Source: Clostridium pasteurianum BC1
GTDB taxonomy: Bacteria > Bacillota > Clostridia > Clostridiales > Clostridiaceae
Assembly (NCBI RefSeq): GCF_000389635.1
Contig: NC_021182.1
Span: 3,286,001 to 3,350,000, forward strand
Direction: 5' to 3'
DNA: 64,000 nucleotides
Shown one piece after another: positions 35,397 to 45,017 of the stretch. The notes beneath the pieces were generated by a model. That model was not told where the DNA came from, did not search any database, and saw only the letters and a program-made list of their open reading frames with translations. A program made the position numbers and the translations under genes. Within the stretch, counting starts at the first letter, position 1. Each line of letters opens with the position of its first letter.

Positions 35397-35891
35397 TTGA
35401 AAAAGAAATTATTAGATTATATAATAATTTTCATAATTTGCTATTTAATAGCACCAGGTATACTTTATTTTTTTCTACGTTCATCTTTTTTCAACAAATA
35501 TAATCTTTATTTTAATATAATTGTATATATAAAGTTATATTATCGATTAGCTTTTATTGGTTTATTTATACTTTTATTAATTAAACTTTCAAAATATTTA
35601 TTAAAAAAATTGCTTGAAGGAAGACCTATAGTAAAAGCAAATCTTATATCCATTGAGAAAACATGTACAACACCTTCAAATTTAAAACTATTAAAAGATG
35701 ATTTACAATGTACTGAAAATTACATTGTAAAGTTTAAGCACAATGATGAAATAATTGACATCACTATTTCAAAGCAGGCTATAAAAAGTGATTTGAACTC
35801 TGGTGAAAAACCTTATGTAGAATATCAATATATTGACTTAATAAATTTATTTAATAAATTTCTCAATATAAAAGTTCATACAAAAAAATAA
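35397..35891 (+). CDS. Hypothetical membrane protein
   Basis: A TTG at 35397 is eight bases after GAGGAGG and is the likely start; an upstream TTG overlaps the site. The product has two hydrophobic segments near residues 6-26 and 50-66 (IIFIICYLIAPGILYFF, YRLAFIGLFILLLIKL) and a soluble beta-rich C-terminal half. No family is recognised. Confidence 0.6.
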   Translation: MKKKLLDYIIIFIICYLIAPGILYFFLRSSFFNKYNLYFNIIVYIKLYYRLAFIGLFILLLIKLSKYLLKKLLEGRPIVKANLISIEKTCTTPSNLKLLKDDLQCTENYIVKFKHNDEIIDITISKQAIKSDLNSGEKPYVEYQYIDLINLFNKFLNIKVHTKK

Positions 35892-35902
35892 AAAAACCCA
35901 TT

Positions 35903-35988
35903 AATACTAAGGTAATTTTTAATATCTAAATATATTAACTTATTTTTAGATATATTGTAAAGAATTTGCCTTAGTGTTTTATTTTTTT
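35903..35988 (+). terminator. Long nested hairpin terminator
   Basis: aatactaaggtaa pairs with ttgccttagtgtt, with an inner stem atatctaaat/atttttagata, and is followed by attttttt. Confidence 0.65.
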
Positions 35989-36044
35989 CAATTTTTAGGG
36001 AATACTATATTTACAAATAAAAAAGACTTAAAGGGAGTGTTATT

Positions 36045-36389
36045 ATGTTTGTTACAAGTATTTCCTTTTCATATTTTTTTCTAGGTATAGCCTTAATTTC
36101 ATTATTATTCTGCATTTATTATAAGACTCTTGTGGTAAAAACATCTCCAGATAATAAATCAAGAGATAAGATAATTGGTGAAATGAAGGATCCTATATCC
36201 TGGAGAAAGAAAAATAATATAATTGGCAATATATCAATATTCTGGTGTTTAGCTTCTTTAGCTTTATTTATATATTTCAAATTTTTCTTCACAGCAGGGT
36301 TGATATCAATATATTATGTATTTATATATATAGCCGTAATGGCAATATCTATGATTCTTACAAATATAGGTAATAAAAAAACCGCTTGA
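36045..36389 (+). CDS. Hypothetical membrane protein
   Basis: The 114-residue protein has three hydrophobic stretches (about residues 2-22, 60-78 and 82-105). AAAGGGAGTG precedes the ATG. The loop after the first segment is lysine-rich and probably cytosolic. The pattern resembles small DUF-type membrane proteins, but I cannot name one. It is unrelated in sequence to the gene before it. Confidence 0.55.
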   Translation: MFVTSISFSYFFLGIALISLLFCIYYKTLVVKTSPDNKSRDKIIGEMKDPISWRKKNNIIGNISIFWCLASLALFIYFKFFFTAGLISIYYVFIYIAVMAISMILTNIGNKKTA

Positions 36390-36441
36390 CAATATTGAAA
36401 AGAGCAGTCTTCTTAGTAAAGGACTACTCTTTTCAATATTT
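36387..36441 (+). terminator. Terminator of the 36045 gene
   Basis: caatattgaaaagagcagtc pairs with gactactcttttcaatatt across a twelve-base loop, one of the longest stems in the window. It starts at the stop codon. Confidence 0.8.
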
Positions 36442-36445
36442 GGCT

Positions 36446-36605
36446 CATAAACAGAGTTCCTGGCATAAGGTGGAGTTTTTATGACCTCTGATTCTTACTA
36501 ACGGAGTTCCTAGTATCAGATCTATGATACTTAGAACTCCATTGTTCTTTAGGTTAAATCATTATCCAAACGTAGCCACTCTTACTAAGAAGCTGTGAGC
36601 CATGA
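36446..36605 (+). repeat. Dispersed repeat family 2, copy b (diverged)
   Basis: Begins cataaacagagttcctgg, then ggtggagtttttat, and later cgtagccactctt. An inserted block of about 50 bases (acggagttcctagtatcag..cttagaactccattg) forms its own hairpin. Confidence 0.6.
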
Positions 36606-36811
36606 AATAAGTCTCCACTTATGTTTATTAAAAATAAATGAACGAATGCTTTTTTTGTTGTTATAGAATTTATAAAATGATATACTTATTATGGTTTTTA
36701 GCTTTATTTAAGATACTTTATTTTAAATAATTTCTTAAATCTCAATAAGTTTTAGGCATTCTTAATTTACTATTTTTGCAGATGCCTTATTCAAAAATGG
36801 AGCGATGAAAT

Positions 36812-38125
36812 TTGAAACGTAAAATTATTTCCTTAATATTAACCTTTGCAATATCACTTTCTATAGGTTCTACAGCCTTTGCTGCTGAAAACAATCAGCC
36901 ACCACAACTGTATCCTAAAACCACTGCTGTTGCCATAGATGCTGAAACCGGCGAAGTGATATATGAAAAAAATTTAGATAATAAGATATATCCTGCAAGC
37001 ACTACAAAGCTTTTAACTGCACTACTTCTTACTGAAACAAAAAAGCCTACTGATCTACTTACATATACTGCCAGTGCTAAAGCTCAGCCCTCTGCCTCTA
37101 TAAATTTAGATAAAAAGCCTTTAAATATAGGTCAACAAATGACTGTGGAAAACGCCATGAAGGGCCTTTTAATATATTCAGCAAATGATATAGCCTATAT
37201 GATTGCAGATAATATACTTGGAAAACTAGATGATAACGTCAGTGATACAAATAGAGATTTTTCAGTATTAATGAATAAAAAGATAGCAGAACTAGGTCTT
37301 AAAAGTACTCATTTTATAACTCCTAATGGGCTTCATGATCCAAATCACTATACCACCGCTTATGACATGAGTGTAATTGCCAAAAATGCTTTTTCCAATA
37401 AATATATATTAGATACTGTAAAACAAAAGGAAGCCACTATTACTACTGCAGATGGAATTAACATACCTATAGAAAATAGAAATAAGCTTATTTTAGAAAA
37501 AGAGACTTCCCTTTATGATAAAACTTGCATAGGTGGTAAAACTGGTTACACTAACGAAGCTGGGAAGTGTTTAATTGCAGTATTTGATAGAGGTGGTAGA
37601 AAGATTATAGGTGTCATTATGAATTCCGGGTATGATAGTCAAGATACATTAGTATTTAAAGATATGGAGAATCTTGTTAATTATAGCTACACCATAAACT
37701 ATACTAATTTGTATACCAGTAATTCCACCTATAAGACTGAGACAGTTTCCTATAAACCTTTAAAATTTTTTGGCCCAACAAAAACTATACAGGTTCCTCT
37801 ACTCTTAAAGGAAAATGTCAAATATTATAAAAATGATATAAACGATAAAGAAAAAAAATTAACCGATAATATTTCTTCACTGGATCCTTGGAAACTTAAA
37901 ACTGATACTTCTGTTGGAACTCTTACTTTAACTGAAAGAGGTATAACAAAAAAATATAACCTTTATGCTGGAGTCTCTACTGGCGATTTAATAAAGGATA
38001 ATAAACTTCTTTACGGCGGCGTACTGGCTGGAATAATTGCTGTAGTAGCTGTAATTATAATTTTAATCTTTAATATTATCAATTTATTTTCAAAAAGAGG
38101 AAGAAGAAAATCCTATTATAGATAA
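36812..38125 (+). CDS. D-alanyl-D-alanine carboxypeptidase (DacF/PBP5-like)
   Basis: The enzyme trims the terminal D-alanine of peptidoglycan pentapeptides outside the cell. A signal peptide covers residues about 1-25 (LILTFAISLSIGSTAFA). Active-site motifs are SxxK in PASTTKLLTA, SxN in YSANDIA and KTG in GGKTGYTNEA. The 437-residue length includes a C-terminal membrane segment (LAGIIAVVAVIIILIFNII) with basic tail, which anchors it. The start is a TTG after GGAGCG, an uncommon but acceptable start. Confidence 0.9.
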   Translation: MKRKIISLILTFAISLSIGSTAFAAENNQPPQLYPKTTAVAIDAETGEVIYEKNLDNKIYPASTTKLLTALLLTETKKPTDLLTYTASAKAQPSASINLDKKPLNIGQQMTVENAMKGLLIYSANDIAYMIADNILGKLDDNVSDTNRDFSVLMNKKIAELGLKSTHFITPNGLHDPNHYTTAYDMSVIAKNAFSNKYILDTVKQKEATITTADGINIPIENRNKLILEKETSLYDKTCIGGKTGYTNEAGKCLIAVFDRGGRKIIGVIMNSGYDSQDTLVFKDMENLVNYSYTINYTNLYTSNSTYKTETVSYKPLKFFGPTKTIQVPLLLKENVKYYKNDINDKEKKLTDNISSLDPWKLKTDTSVGTLTLTERGITKKYNLYAGVSTGDLIKDNKLLYGGVLAGIIAVVAVIIILIFNIINLFSKRGRRKSYYR

Positions 38126-38149
38126 TTATTCTTAAAAATACAAATTTAA

Positions 38150-38200
38150 CAAAAAACATTATCATTATATAATTGTACTATTAAAATGATAATGTTTTTT
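38150..38200 (+). terminator. Terminator of the carboxypeptidase gene
   Basis: aaaaacattatcatt pairs with aatgataatgtttttt, followed by further Ts. Confidence 0.8.
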
Positions 38201-38367
38201 TATTAAAATTTTCACAATTTTCTTATATATTTTACGATTTATTATGAGCTATAAGCTTGACTTTTATTTTACAAAATGGTAACGTTTACTTATAGATTTC
38301 AAACAAGCTATATTAAAAATAGATAGTTAGATTTAGTTTCATTTTAAGAACTTTGTGTATTTTGTAT

Positions 38368-38420
38368 AAGGCATATGAAAATAAATAGTAAGCCAAAGAT
38401 GCTACGTATATAAAGTAAAA
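38368..38420. repeat. Family 1 repeat remnant I
   Basis: aaggcatatgaaaataaatagtaagccaaagatgctacgtata is one end of a family 1 unit; the remainder is lost. It lies just before nifI1. Confidence 0.6.
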
Positions 38421-38479
38421 ATGAGCTCTGCTACTTATTTTTAAATATATCAATTATTTAATTTTAGGGGGAGATTTTT

Positions 38480-38806
38480 ATGTTAATAATTAAAGCTGTT
38501 ATCAGACCAGAAAAAGTAAATGAGGTATTAGCAGAACTAAATGAAGCAGGCTTTCCTGCAGTAACAAAATATGATGTAGTAGGAAGAGGTAAACAGCAGG
38601 GAATTACCGCTGGTGCTATTCATTACGATGAAATTCCTAAAGAAATGCTTATGATTGGTGTAAATGATGAAGATAAAGATGATGTCCTTAGAATTATACT
38701 GAGTAATGCAAGAACCGGTGAAAAGGGAAATTTCGGAGATGGTAAAATATTCATCTCTTCACTGGACGAGGTATATACTATAAGCTCTGGCTTAAAAGGT
38801 CTATAG
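38480..38806 (+). CDS. nifI1: Nitrogen-regulatory PII-like protein NifI1
   Basis: The 108-residue protein is a GlnB-family trimer-forming sensor of the NifI1 class: start MLIIKAVIRPEKVNEVLAEL, T-loop region VVGRGKQQGITAGAIHYDE and the end GDGKIFISSLDEVYTISSG. NifI1 and NifI2 together inhibit nitrogenase in response to 2-oxoglutarate and ATP in archaea and clostridia. They normally lie between nifH and nifD; here no nif structural gene is nearby. GGGGGAG precedes the ATG. Confidence 0.85.
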   Translation: MLIIKAVIRPEKVNEVLAELNEAGFPAVTKYDVVGRGKQQGITAGAIHYDEIPKEMLMIGVNDEDKDDVLRIILSNARTGEKGNFGDGKIFISSLDEVYTISSGLKGL

Positions 38807-38857
38807 TCTTTATATTTTTATAGCGTTATAAAATTTGTTACAGGGGGGATTTTAATT

Positions 38858-39229
38858 ATGAAAGAAATTACTGCTATTGTTAGAATGAACATGGTTGGTT
38901 TAACCGCAGAGGCTCTAAAAGAAATTGGTTTTGCATCTTTTACCTGTAGAAAAGTTCTTGGCAGAGGTAAAAAGAAAGTAGACTTTACCCCTACCCATTG
39001 GGATTCTAGCAAAAACCATTATACGCAACAGGAAATTTCAGATCAACATAGGCTTATCTCCAATAGGATGTTTACTATAGTAGTAAATGATGAAGACGTG
39101 GATGAAGTGGTGGAAACTATTATCAAAACCAATCAGACACAAAATCCTGGAGATGGTAAAATATTTGTAAGAGACATATCGGAAGTAATAAGGGTACGAA
39201 CAGAAGAAAAAAATACTTTAGCTCTATAA
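38858..39229 (+). CDS. nifI2: Nitrogen-regulatory PII-like protein NifI2
   Basis: The 123-residue partner shows the NifI2 pattern: MKEITAIVRMNMVGLTAEAL, the long T-loop with VDFTPTHWDSSKNHYTQQ, and GDGKIFVRDISEVIRVRT. It starts 51 bases after nifI1 with a strong GGGGGG site, so the two form an operon. The downstream gene is an unrelated protease on the other strand, so the pair is orphaned from nifH/nifDK. Confidence 0.85.
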   Translation: MKEITAIVRMNMVGLTAEALKEIGFASFTCRKVLGRGKKKVDFTPTHWDSSKNHYTQQEISDQHRLISNRMFTIVVNDEDVDEVVETIIKTNQTQNPGDGKIFVRDISEVIRVRTEEKNTLAL

Positions 39230-39333
39230 TTTAGTTCTAAGTATATAAAGTAAATTTTTCCTTAAATATAACATAACCAAACTTTTAAAAATAAAGCTTA
39301 CAATCTTCAATTTGTATAAACATTCTTCCTCAA

Positions 39334-39488
39334 TTAAGGGACTGTCTCACAATGCATATATATGCATGTAAGGCAATCCCTTAATTATTTTACTATTAAA
39401 AATAATTTTTAAAGTTCAATTTTTAATAATTAATTAAGACTTTTCTCAAATTTAATGACTATTTATTCCCCTCGAGACAGCCCCTTAG
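39334..39488. mobile_element. 155-bp MITE-like element with transposon-type inverted ends
   Basis: Left end ttaagggactgtctcac and right end gagacagccccttagc are inverted repeats with few mismatches, of the GGGxCTGTCTC kind seen at ends of several insertion sequences. The inside is AT-rich with no gene and a small palindrome near the left end (tgcatatatatgca). It is probably mobilised in trans by a transposase elsewhere. Confidence 0.65.
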
Positions 39489-39601
39489 CTTTTATCATAA
39501 ATTATATAAGTAATTTTCATAGATATTTTTGTTCTCATATTCGTGGATAAAGTTTACTTATTCAACAACCTTTATATTTCACAGAATATAAAATTCATAA
39601 T

Positions 39602-40408
39602 TTATTCTAAACTGATTGAGTGATCCTTTTTATTGAGTCTAACAAAATTATATGCAGATACTATAAAAATAACAGTACCAGCTATAATATATAAAAATGC
39701 AAATTTACCACTAAGCTCAACTAGATATGGGAATATAAAGGTTCCACAAATATTAAAAGTTATATGTGCTACTATAGATCCTACTACACCTCCAGTTTTT
39801 ACACATAGAAAGCCTAACAATATTCCTAAAACCGATGCATAAAGGCTTTGTAACATATTCATATGATAGAGTCCAAATAAAACTCCTTGAATAATCACAG
39901 CAGCTGTTATATTAATATTCATTTTTATTTCACTTAACACAATACCCCTGAATAGTATTTCTTCGAAAATAGGAGCAAACATTAAAACTGCTAGTATACC
40001 CAGTATGGAAGTCATGGACATACTTATCATTTTGGAGGTCTCATTATAGGATGGGAAAAATTTTATAACATATTCCACAATTCCTGATAAAATCATAGAA
40101 AAGGCTATACCAATAACTATTATTAATATAACATTTTTTATACCTATATTTCTAAAATTACACCTATCAAATATATTACTTTTCTTTTTTCTCAACATTA
40201 AAAAGTATATTATAAGTGATATAATCATAGATAAAATTAATATAATTCCTGAATTCTCATACACATAATTTCCCATTTCATTGCTGTTTAATCCCTTCAG
40301 CATTGCATTAACTCCCAGTATAGCAAAAAACAATATTTGAAATGCATAATAAATTAAAAGATATAATAATATTCTTGCTGCAGTCTTAATATGTTTCATT
40401 AAATTCAC
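39602..40408 (-). CDS. CPBP-family intramembrane metalloprotease (CAAX-like)
   Basis: The 268-residue membrane protein has about 7-8 hydrophobic segments. The catalytic motifs of the Abi/CPBP family are present: EEILFRG (glutamate pair and arginine), HMNM and HITFN with the metal histidines. Members act on membrane proteins or bacteriocin-related substrates. The substrate here is unknown. It stands alone, with a family-1 repeat directly upstream. Confidence 0.85.
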   Translation of the reverse strand: MNLMKHIKTAARILLYLLIYYAFQILFFAILGVNAMLKGLNSNEMGNYVYENSGIILILSMIISLIIYFLMLRKKKSNIFDRCNFRNIGIKNVILIIVIGIAFSMILSGIVEYVIKFFPSYNETSKMISMSMTSILGILAVLMFAPIFEEILFRGIVLSEIKMNINITAAVIIQGVLFGLYHMNMLQSLYASVLGILLGFLCVKTGGVVGSIVAHITFNICGTFIFPYLVELSGKFAFLYIIAGTVIFIVSAYNFVRLNKKDHSISLE

Positions 40409-40431
40409 CTAACCTTTCATTTTAGGCATCT

Positions 40432-40586
40432 TCAAAAAATAACTAAGTCAGTATGCTAGACTATGTTGAATCCTACTACGCCAACAGAACCCTCTGATAG
40501 CCCAACTATCATCAGAACCTGTTTCCTTGTTAGATTCAACATATTCGTCGCATCTTTGACTTCTTATTTATTTTCGGATGCCTTAG
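40432..40586. repeat. Dispersed repeat family 1, copy C (full)
   Basis: Both ends are well preserved (ttaggcatcttcaaaaaat and ttattttcggatgcctta). The nested stems ttgaatc/gattcaa, aacag/ctgtt and tctgatag/ctatcatcaga are visible. This copy is the clearest for defining the unit. Confidence 0.85.
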
Positions 40587-40599
40587 TGTACTTAAAATA

Positions 40600-40735
40600 G
40601 AATCTTTTATGTTATAGATATCCAATTTCATAATTAAACATTGTTTTAAGCTACAAGGCTTTTTAATTTTATATATTAAAACATAAATTTATATATTAAG
40701 TTGTTTATCTATAATTTAAATTAAATATTAACAGA
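40600..40735. repeat. Dispersed repeat family 3, copy 1
   Basis: The stretch from about atttcataattaaacat to gtttatctataattt matches 53890-54010 in the order of its blocks (tttttaattttatat, acataaatttatatattaagttg). About 75% identity by eye. Its function is unknown. Confidence 0.5.
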
Positions 40736-40740
40736 GTATA

Positions 40741-43581
40741 TTATAATAAATAATCTGATAATTCTCCTCCTTTTATCTCACTAAAATTTCCTTTTTCAAT
40801 TTTAAAGAATTGAGAATTTTCATCCTCTTCATCAATAAGCTTAACTAATTCGGAATGGCAGGTTAAAACAAATATTTGATTTTCCTTGGACAATTCCTTT
40901 AATACTTTTATTACATTTTTAAGATGCCTGTAATCAAAATTAACTAGAGAGTCATCAATTACAACAGGAAGCTTATCTTTAATATCCTTTATCCTGCTGA
41001 GTCTTACAGATAAAAATAATTGTTCCTTTGTTCCTCTACTTAAAATATCCGAACTCTCATTTAAGCTTCCATCCTGATTATAGGTTTTAAAATCATATTT
41101 TGTAAGCTCCTCTGCAGGTAGTACTGAAACAAATTCTCCTTCTGTTATTCTGGATAATATATCTCCTGCACTGCCTAAAATAGTACCCTTTGCATTATCG
41201 ATGAAAGACTTCTGAATTTTATCAAGCATAAATACCGCAGCATTATATACGGCATATTCCTCTGCTTTGCTCTTTAGCTCTCTCCGCCCACTTTCTATTT
41301 TCTTTTGAGCTATAAATATATCTTCACTGTTATATAACTTCTTTATCTTATCTTTTATATTTAATTTTTCATCTCTTAAAGCCTCTAACTCTTTTATATT
41401 ACCTTTAAGCTTATAATTCAATTCATCAATTTGTCTATCTATTTCCTCTATATTCGCATAATTTTTTATAAGCTCTCTAAAAGTATTAAATATATCTGTA
41501 TCACTAATATTGTCATTAGTATCGTCCAGCAGTTTTTTTACTCTATCCAGCTTTAGTGAATGAAGCAATTGATGCTTTAAATTTACGTATCTTTCTCTAT
41601 CTTCTCTATATTTATTATAGCTATTAAAATAGTCTATATTTTTGTCAATTTCTTTTAGTAAATCTATATCCCTATACTGAGCCCCGCCTAATTTAAACTT
41701 TTTTATTATCCTATCCTCTATTTCACATTTTACATTATTTATTGCTTTAAAATCTTCATAAAATTTCATACTTGTACTCAGTTTTTTTACGGCTTCAAAT
41801 ATGTATTCACTATTACTAAGGATATCTTCTTCTATATTTTCTTTAGGTAAATCCACTATATCCTGAAAAACTACAATAGCTTCCAGCATCTTATTTAATT
41901 TAAAATATATATCCTTTTCCATAGTTTCTATATTACCCAAATTGTATTCTAAATCCATAACTCTTTTTTTTATATCTCTTACAAGCCGAAAATAATCCTT
42001 TATGCTGTCCAGGGGCACCTGTCTATCTATAGAAAGCTTTACTTTATATTCTTCTATAATATAATCTAACTGACTTTTACTCCTATGAAGGCTTTCTAAA
42101 GCTTCACTTTTTCTATAAATTTCATTGTCAATAGCTTTTAACTTTATTTCTGCATCTCTCATACTTACTTTTTCTGCTGCTGAATATCTATTGTTTAAAA
42201 AACTATAATACAAGGCCCCGGCTATTCCAGCCAAACTTGTAATAACTCCAAGACTTTTGCTGAATCTATAAATAACTATGCCCAAAATAATAAAGGCTAG
42301 AGAAACTAAGGAATACATGGCAAATGAGCTATTTATCTTTATAGTTTGTACCTTTACCTTTGAAGGTGAAATGATATTTTTTTCCTGCTGAAGTTCTTTT
42401 ATCTTTAAATTTACAGCTTCAATATCCGCTTTAACTTTTTTTAATTTATCTATATTTTCACATAATTCAACAAAAGATATTTCCTCTGTGTTCATCTTTA
42501 ATATATATGCAAAATTATCCTTCCAATGCTGATTTATATCCACAATATCCTTATTTATTTCCCCTCTAGTATTTTTACACTCCAGGCAGGCTAAGTTATA
42601 ATTTTTTATTTTTTCCTCTAACCCTGAAATAGTTAACTGCATATTTCTTATATTGCTTCCGTATAAATCAAAGTCCTTTTCTTGTTTATGGCAATCATCT
42701 ACATTTTGAAAAAACTTTATCTTAGACTTATTGTAATCCTCATCTATTTGAAGGTATTCAGCTTTAATATTATTCAGTGCTTCCAAAGACAAATCCTTAT
42801 CTTTAAAAGAGTTATATATGAGTCTATTTTCTCTTATTTCAAGCTGAGCAGCAATGCTATCCATTTGACTATAGATTTCATAATTATTTTTCAAAATCTC
42901 CAGTATAAATATATTGTCTTCTATATCTATCTTAACATTTTCTTCTTTCTTTATCTTTTCTACTATAGTCTTAATTCTATCCCGACAAGCTTTGAATTCA
43001 TCTACCTGAAGCATAGCTTTTTCTTTAATATCCAGGCCTTCACTGATGGTTAGATAATTGGTTTTAAATAATTTTGTTTTAGGATTACCATTTTTACCGC
43101 CTATTTTCTCAGCTTCTTTTTTTATTTCAACTATTAACTTTGGTATTTTAATAATATCCTTTAATCCTGCACCTAAGAGAAGTGCCTGCATTTTTTCATT
43201 TCTTTTATCTGTATTTTGAAGTTCATCTAGACTTATAGTAAATATTTCTTTATAAGTAAAACTATCAATTTTACCATATAAATTTTTATACAATCTTTCC
43301 TTATGAACAGTTGTAACTAATGGATCAGCGAAACCTTTAACTCTTGCATTATATTCCTCATTATTATGGGTTAGCTGTGCTTCCATTTCATATTCCACTC
43401 TACAATCTGGAAGATTGAGAGATTTAGAAAAGCCATAGGGAAAATATCTTAAGAGCTTTAATAATGTGGATTTGCCTGCTCTATTTTTACCACCTAAAAC
43501 TACAATTCCAGGAGAAATATTTTCTAAATTAGCATTACTATATATTCCAAAATCTTTTATGTATAATTTTTCTATATGCAT
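40741..43581 (-). CDS. YhaN-like AAA ATPase (Rad50/SbcC-type)
   Basis: The 946-residue protein starts with Walker A GGKNRAGKSTLLKLL, then long coiled-coil regions interrupted near residue 420 by a hydrophobic pair (FAMYSLVSLAFIILGIVIYR), and ends with the signature/Walker B part LSRGTKEQLFLSVRLSRIKD and VVIDDSLVNFD. This matches the B. subtilis YhaN type, a structural maintenance ATPase linked to DNA-end repair. The membrane-like segment in mid-protein is characteristic of YhaN. It directly abuts the nuclease partner upstream. Confidence 0.82.
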   Translation of the reverse strand: MHIEKLYIKDFGIYSNANLENISPGIVVLGGKNRAGKSTLLKLLRYFPYGFSKSLNLPDCRVEYEMEAQLTHNNEEYNARVKGFADPLVTTVHKERLYKNLYGKIDSFTYKEIFTISLDELQNTDKRNEKMQALLLGAGLKDIIKIPKLIVEIKKEAEKIGGKNGNPKTKLFKTNYLTISEGLDIKEKAMLQVDEFKACRDRIKTIVEKIKKEENVKIDIEDNIFILEILKNNYEIYSQMDSIAAQLEIRENRLIYNSFKDKDLSLEALNNIKAEYLQIDEDYNKSKIKFFQNVDDCHKQEKDFDLYGSNIRNMQLTISGLEEKIKNYNLACLECKNTRGEINKDIVDINQHWKDNFAYILKMNTEEISFVELCENIDKLKKVKADIEAVNLKIKELQQEKNIISPSKVKVQTIKINSSFAMYSLVSLAFIILGIVIYRFSKSLGVITSLAGIAGALYYSFLNNRYSAAEKVSMRDAEIKLKAIDNEIYRKSEALESLHRSKSQLDYIIEEYKVKLSIDRQVPLDSIKDYFRLVRDIKKRVMDLEYNLGNIETMEKDIYFKLNKMLEAIVVFQDIVDLPKENIEEDILSNSEYIFEAVKKLSTSMKFYEDFKAINNVKCEIEDRIIKKFKLGGAQYRDIDLLKEIDKNIDYFNSYNKYREDRERYVNLKHQLLHSLKLDRVKKLLDDTNDNISDTDIFNTFRELIKNYANIEEIDRQIDELNYKLKGNIKELEALRDEKLNIKDKIKKLYNSEDIFIAQKKIESGRRELKSKAEEYAVYNAAVFMLDKIQKSFIDNAKGTILGSAGDILSRITEGEFVSVLPAEELTKYDFKTYNQDGSLNESSDILSRGTKEQLFLSVRLSRIKDIKDKLPVVIDDSLVNFDYRHLKNVIKVLKELSKENQIFVLTCHSELVKLIDEEDENSQFFKIEKGNFSEIKGGELSDYLL

Positions 43582-44937
43582 TTAGCTTTCCTCCATAAGT
43601 CTATAAATTATTAGTTCTCTGGCTTTTCTCAATATCTCCTTAAAACTCTCCTCATCCAGCTGCATCTTTAAATCATTTGTATTTTCAAGGTCATAATTTT
43701 TTTCCCAAACTTGTCCAAAAGTAGCTGAAATCTCTTCCTTCAAAGAACCATCCTTAGAAATTTCATCACATAACTCTTCAATTTCTTTAATAATATTATT
43801 ACTATTTCTAAACTCTTCAATATTAGGCATTTCTTTTTCTATTCTTACATCTATAGAATCAGTATATATAACTGGGGAATAATTCATCAGTTTTGAATTT
43901 AAACTCTCCTTTATTATCTCTTCTAAATTATCCTCTCCCTCTTCAAATATAGTTTTTATATGTCCTCTTCCCTCTATGATCCATCTGACAGCATAACCCT
44001 TTAGGCAATTGTTTAAATCTGACTCAGAGCTTAATTCGCAGGGGATATCTTCAATTTTATACAGTATATTCTGTGCTTTATGTTCAATTAGCTCTATGAG
44101 CTCTGTGAGATTTTTAGGTTCAGCATTACTATTTTCATTTATATTTATATAAACTTTTTCCCAAGCTATTGAAGCTGTAGGCAAAAACTTTATAAAAGTT
44201 TTGTTAGCCTCATCTACCTCCACTAATAAGCAGCCTCCAACGCCTTCTTCACCAATATCTCTTCCCTGGGGAATACCCGAATAGGCAATTATGGGTTTTG
44301 ATCTATTTAGTATCTTACATTTATGTATATGCCCCAAGGCCCAGTAAGAAATCTTTTCCTTAGCTTTCAAATTTTCTAAGGTACAGGGAACATAATTAAA
44401 ATTATTGGGATTTAATTCTGTATGCAGCATTGCTATATTAAATACACTATCCTCTGGGGGATTGTAAGAATTGTACAATTTTCTGCTATCTGCTTTTCCT
44501 CTATAGGAATTACCATAAACTCTAGCAATTATATTTAAGCTTTTATCCTTAATTTGAAACTCACTGCACTGTTCACTATCACAAACAAATACATTATCAG
44601 GTAATTTAAAAATCTCCCTTTTCCCTACAAAAGGATCATGATTACCTGCAATAATATATACATTAATATTTGCCTTTAGAAGTCTATTACACTGTAAATT
44701 AAAAAAGCTATTGGCCTTAATAGATTTAGCATCTCTATCATATAAGTCTCCACTTATAAGCAAAAAATCTATTTTAAATTCTAAAGCATAATCTACTATT
44801 CTTTCAAAAGCTTCATATACAGCATTTTTAAATATATTCTCATTATCTTTTAACTTTTCATCATAGATATTAAGCATACTTCCTAAATGAATATCTGCAG
44901 TGTGAATAAATTTAATAGAGAAAGTCAAATTCATCAT
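43582..44937 (-). CDS. YhaO-like DNA repair nuclease (Mre11/SbcD-type)
   Basis: The 451-residue calcineurin-like phosphoesterase shows the Mre11 motif set: HTADIHLGS, SGDLYDRD, IAGNHDP, and HTELN followed by ALGHIHKC. It is the nuclease partner of the ATPase at 40741, whose start codon lies immediately after this stop codon. Together they form a Mre11-Rad50-like complex that processes broken DNA ends. AAAGGT precedes two adjacent ATG codons; either may be used. Confidence 0.85.
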   Translation of the reverse strand: MMNLTFSIKFIHTADIHLGSMLNIYDEKLKDNENIFKNAVYEAFERIVDYALEFKIDFLLISGDLYDRDAKSIKANSFFNLQCNRLLKANINVYIIAGNHDPFVGKREIFKLPDNVFVCDSEQCSEFQIKDKSLNIIARVYGNSYRGKADSRKLYNSYNPPEDSVFNIAMLHTELNPNNFNYVPCTLENLKAKEKISYWALGHIHKCKILNRSKPIIAYSGIPQGRDIGEEGVGGCLLVEVDEANKTFIKFLPTASIAWEKVYININENSNAEPKNLTELIELIEHKAQNILYKIEDIPCELSSESDLNNCLKGYAVRWIIEGRGHIKTIFEEGEDNLEEIIKESLNSKLMNYSPVIYTDSIDVRIEKEMPNIEEFRNSNNIIKEIEELCDEISKDGSLKEEISATFGQVWEKNYDLENTNDLKMQLDEESFKEILRKARELIIYRLMEES

Positions 44938-45017
44938 ACCTTTCTGTATATGTATTATTAATAAAGAGGTGAGTTACATTACTATCCTCACCTCTTTACT
45001 TTAGCAATTCCGTTTCG

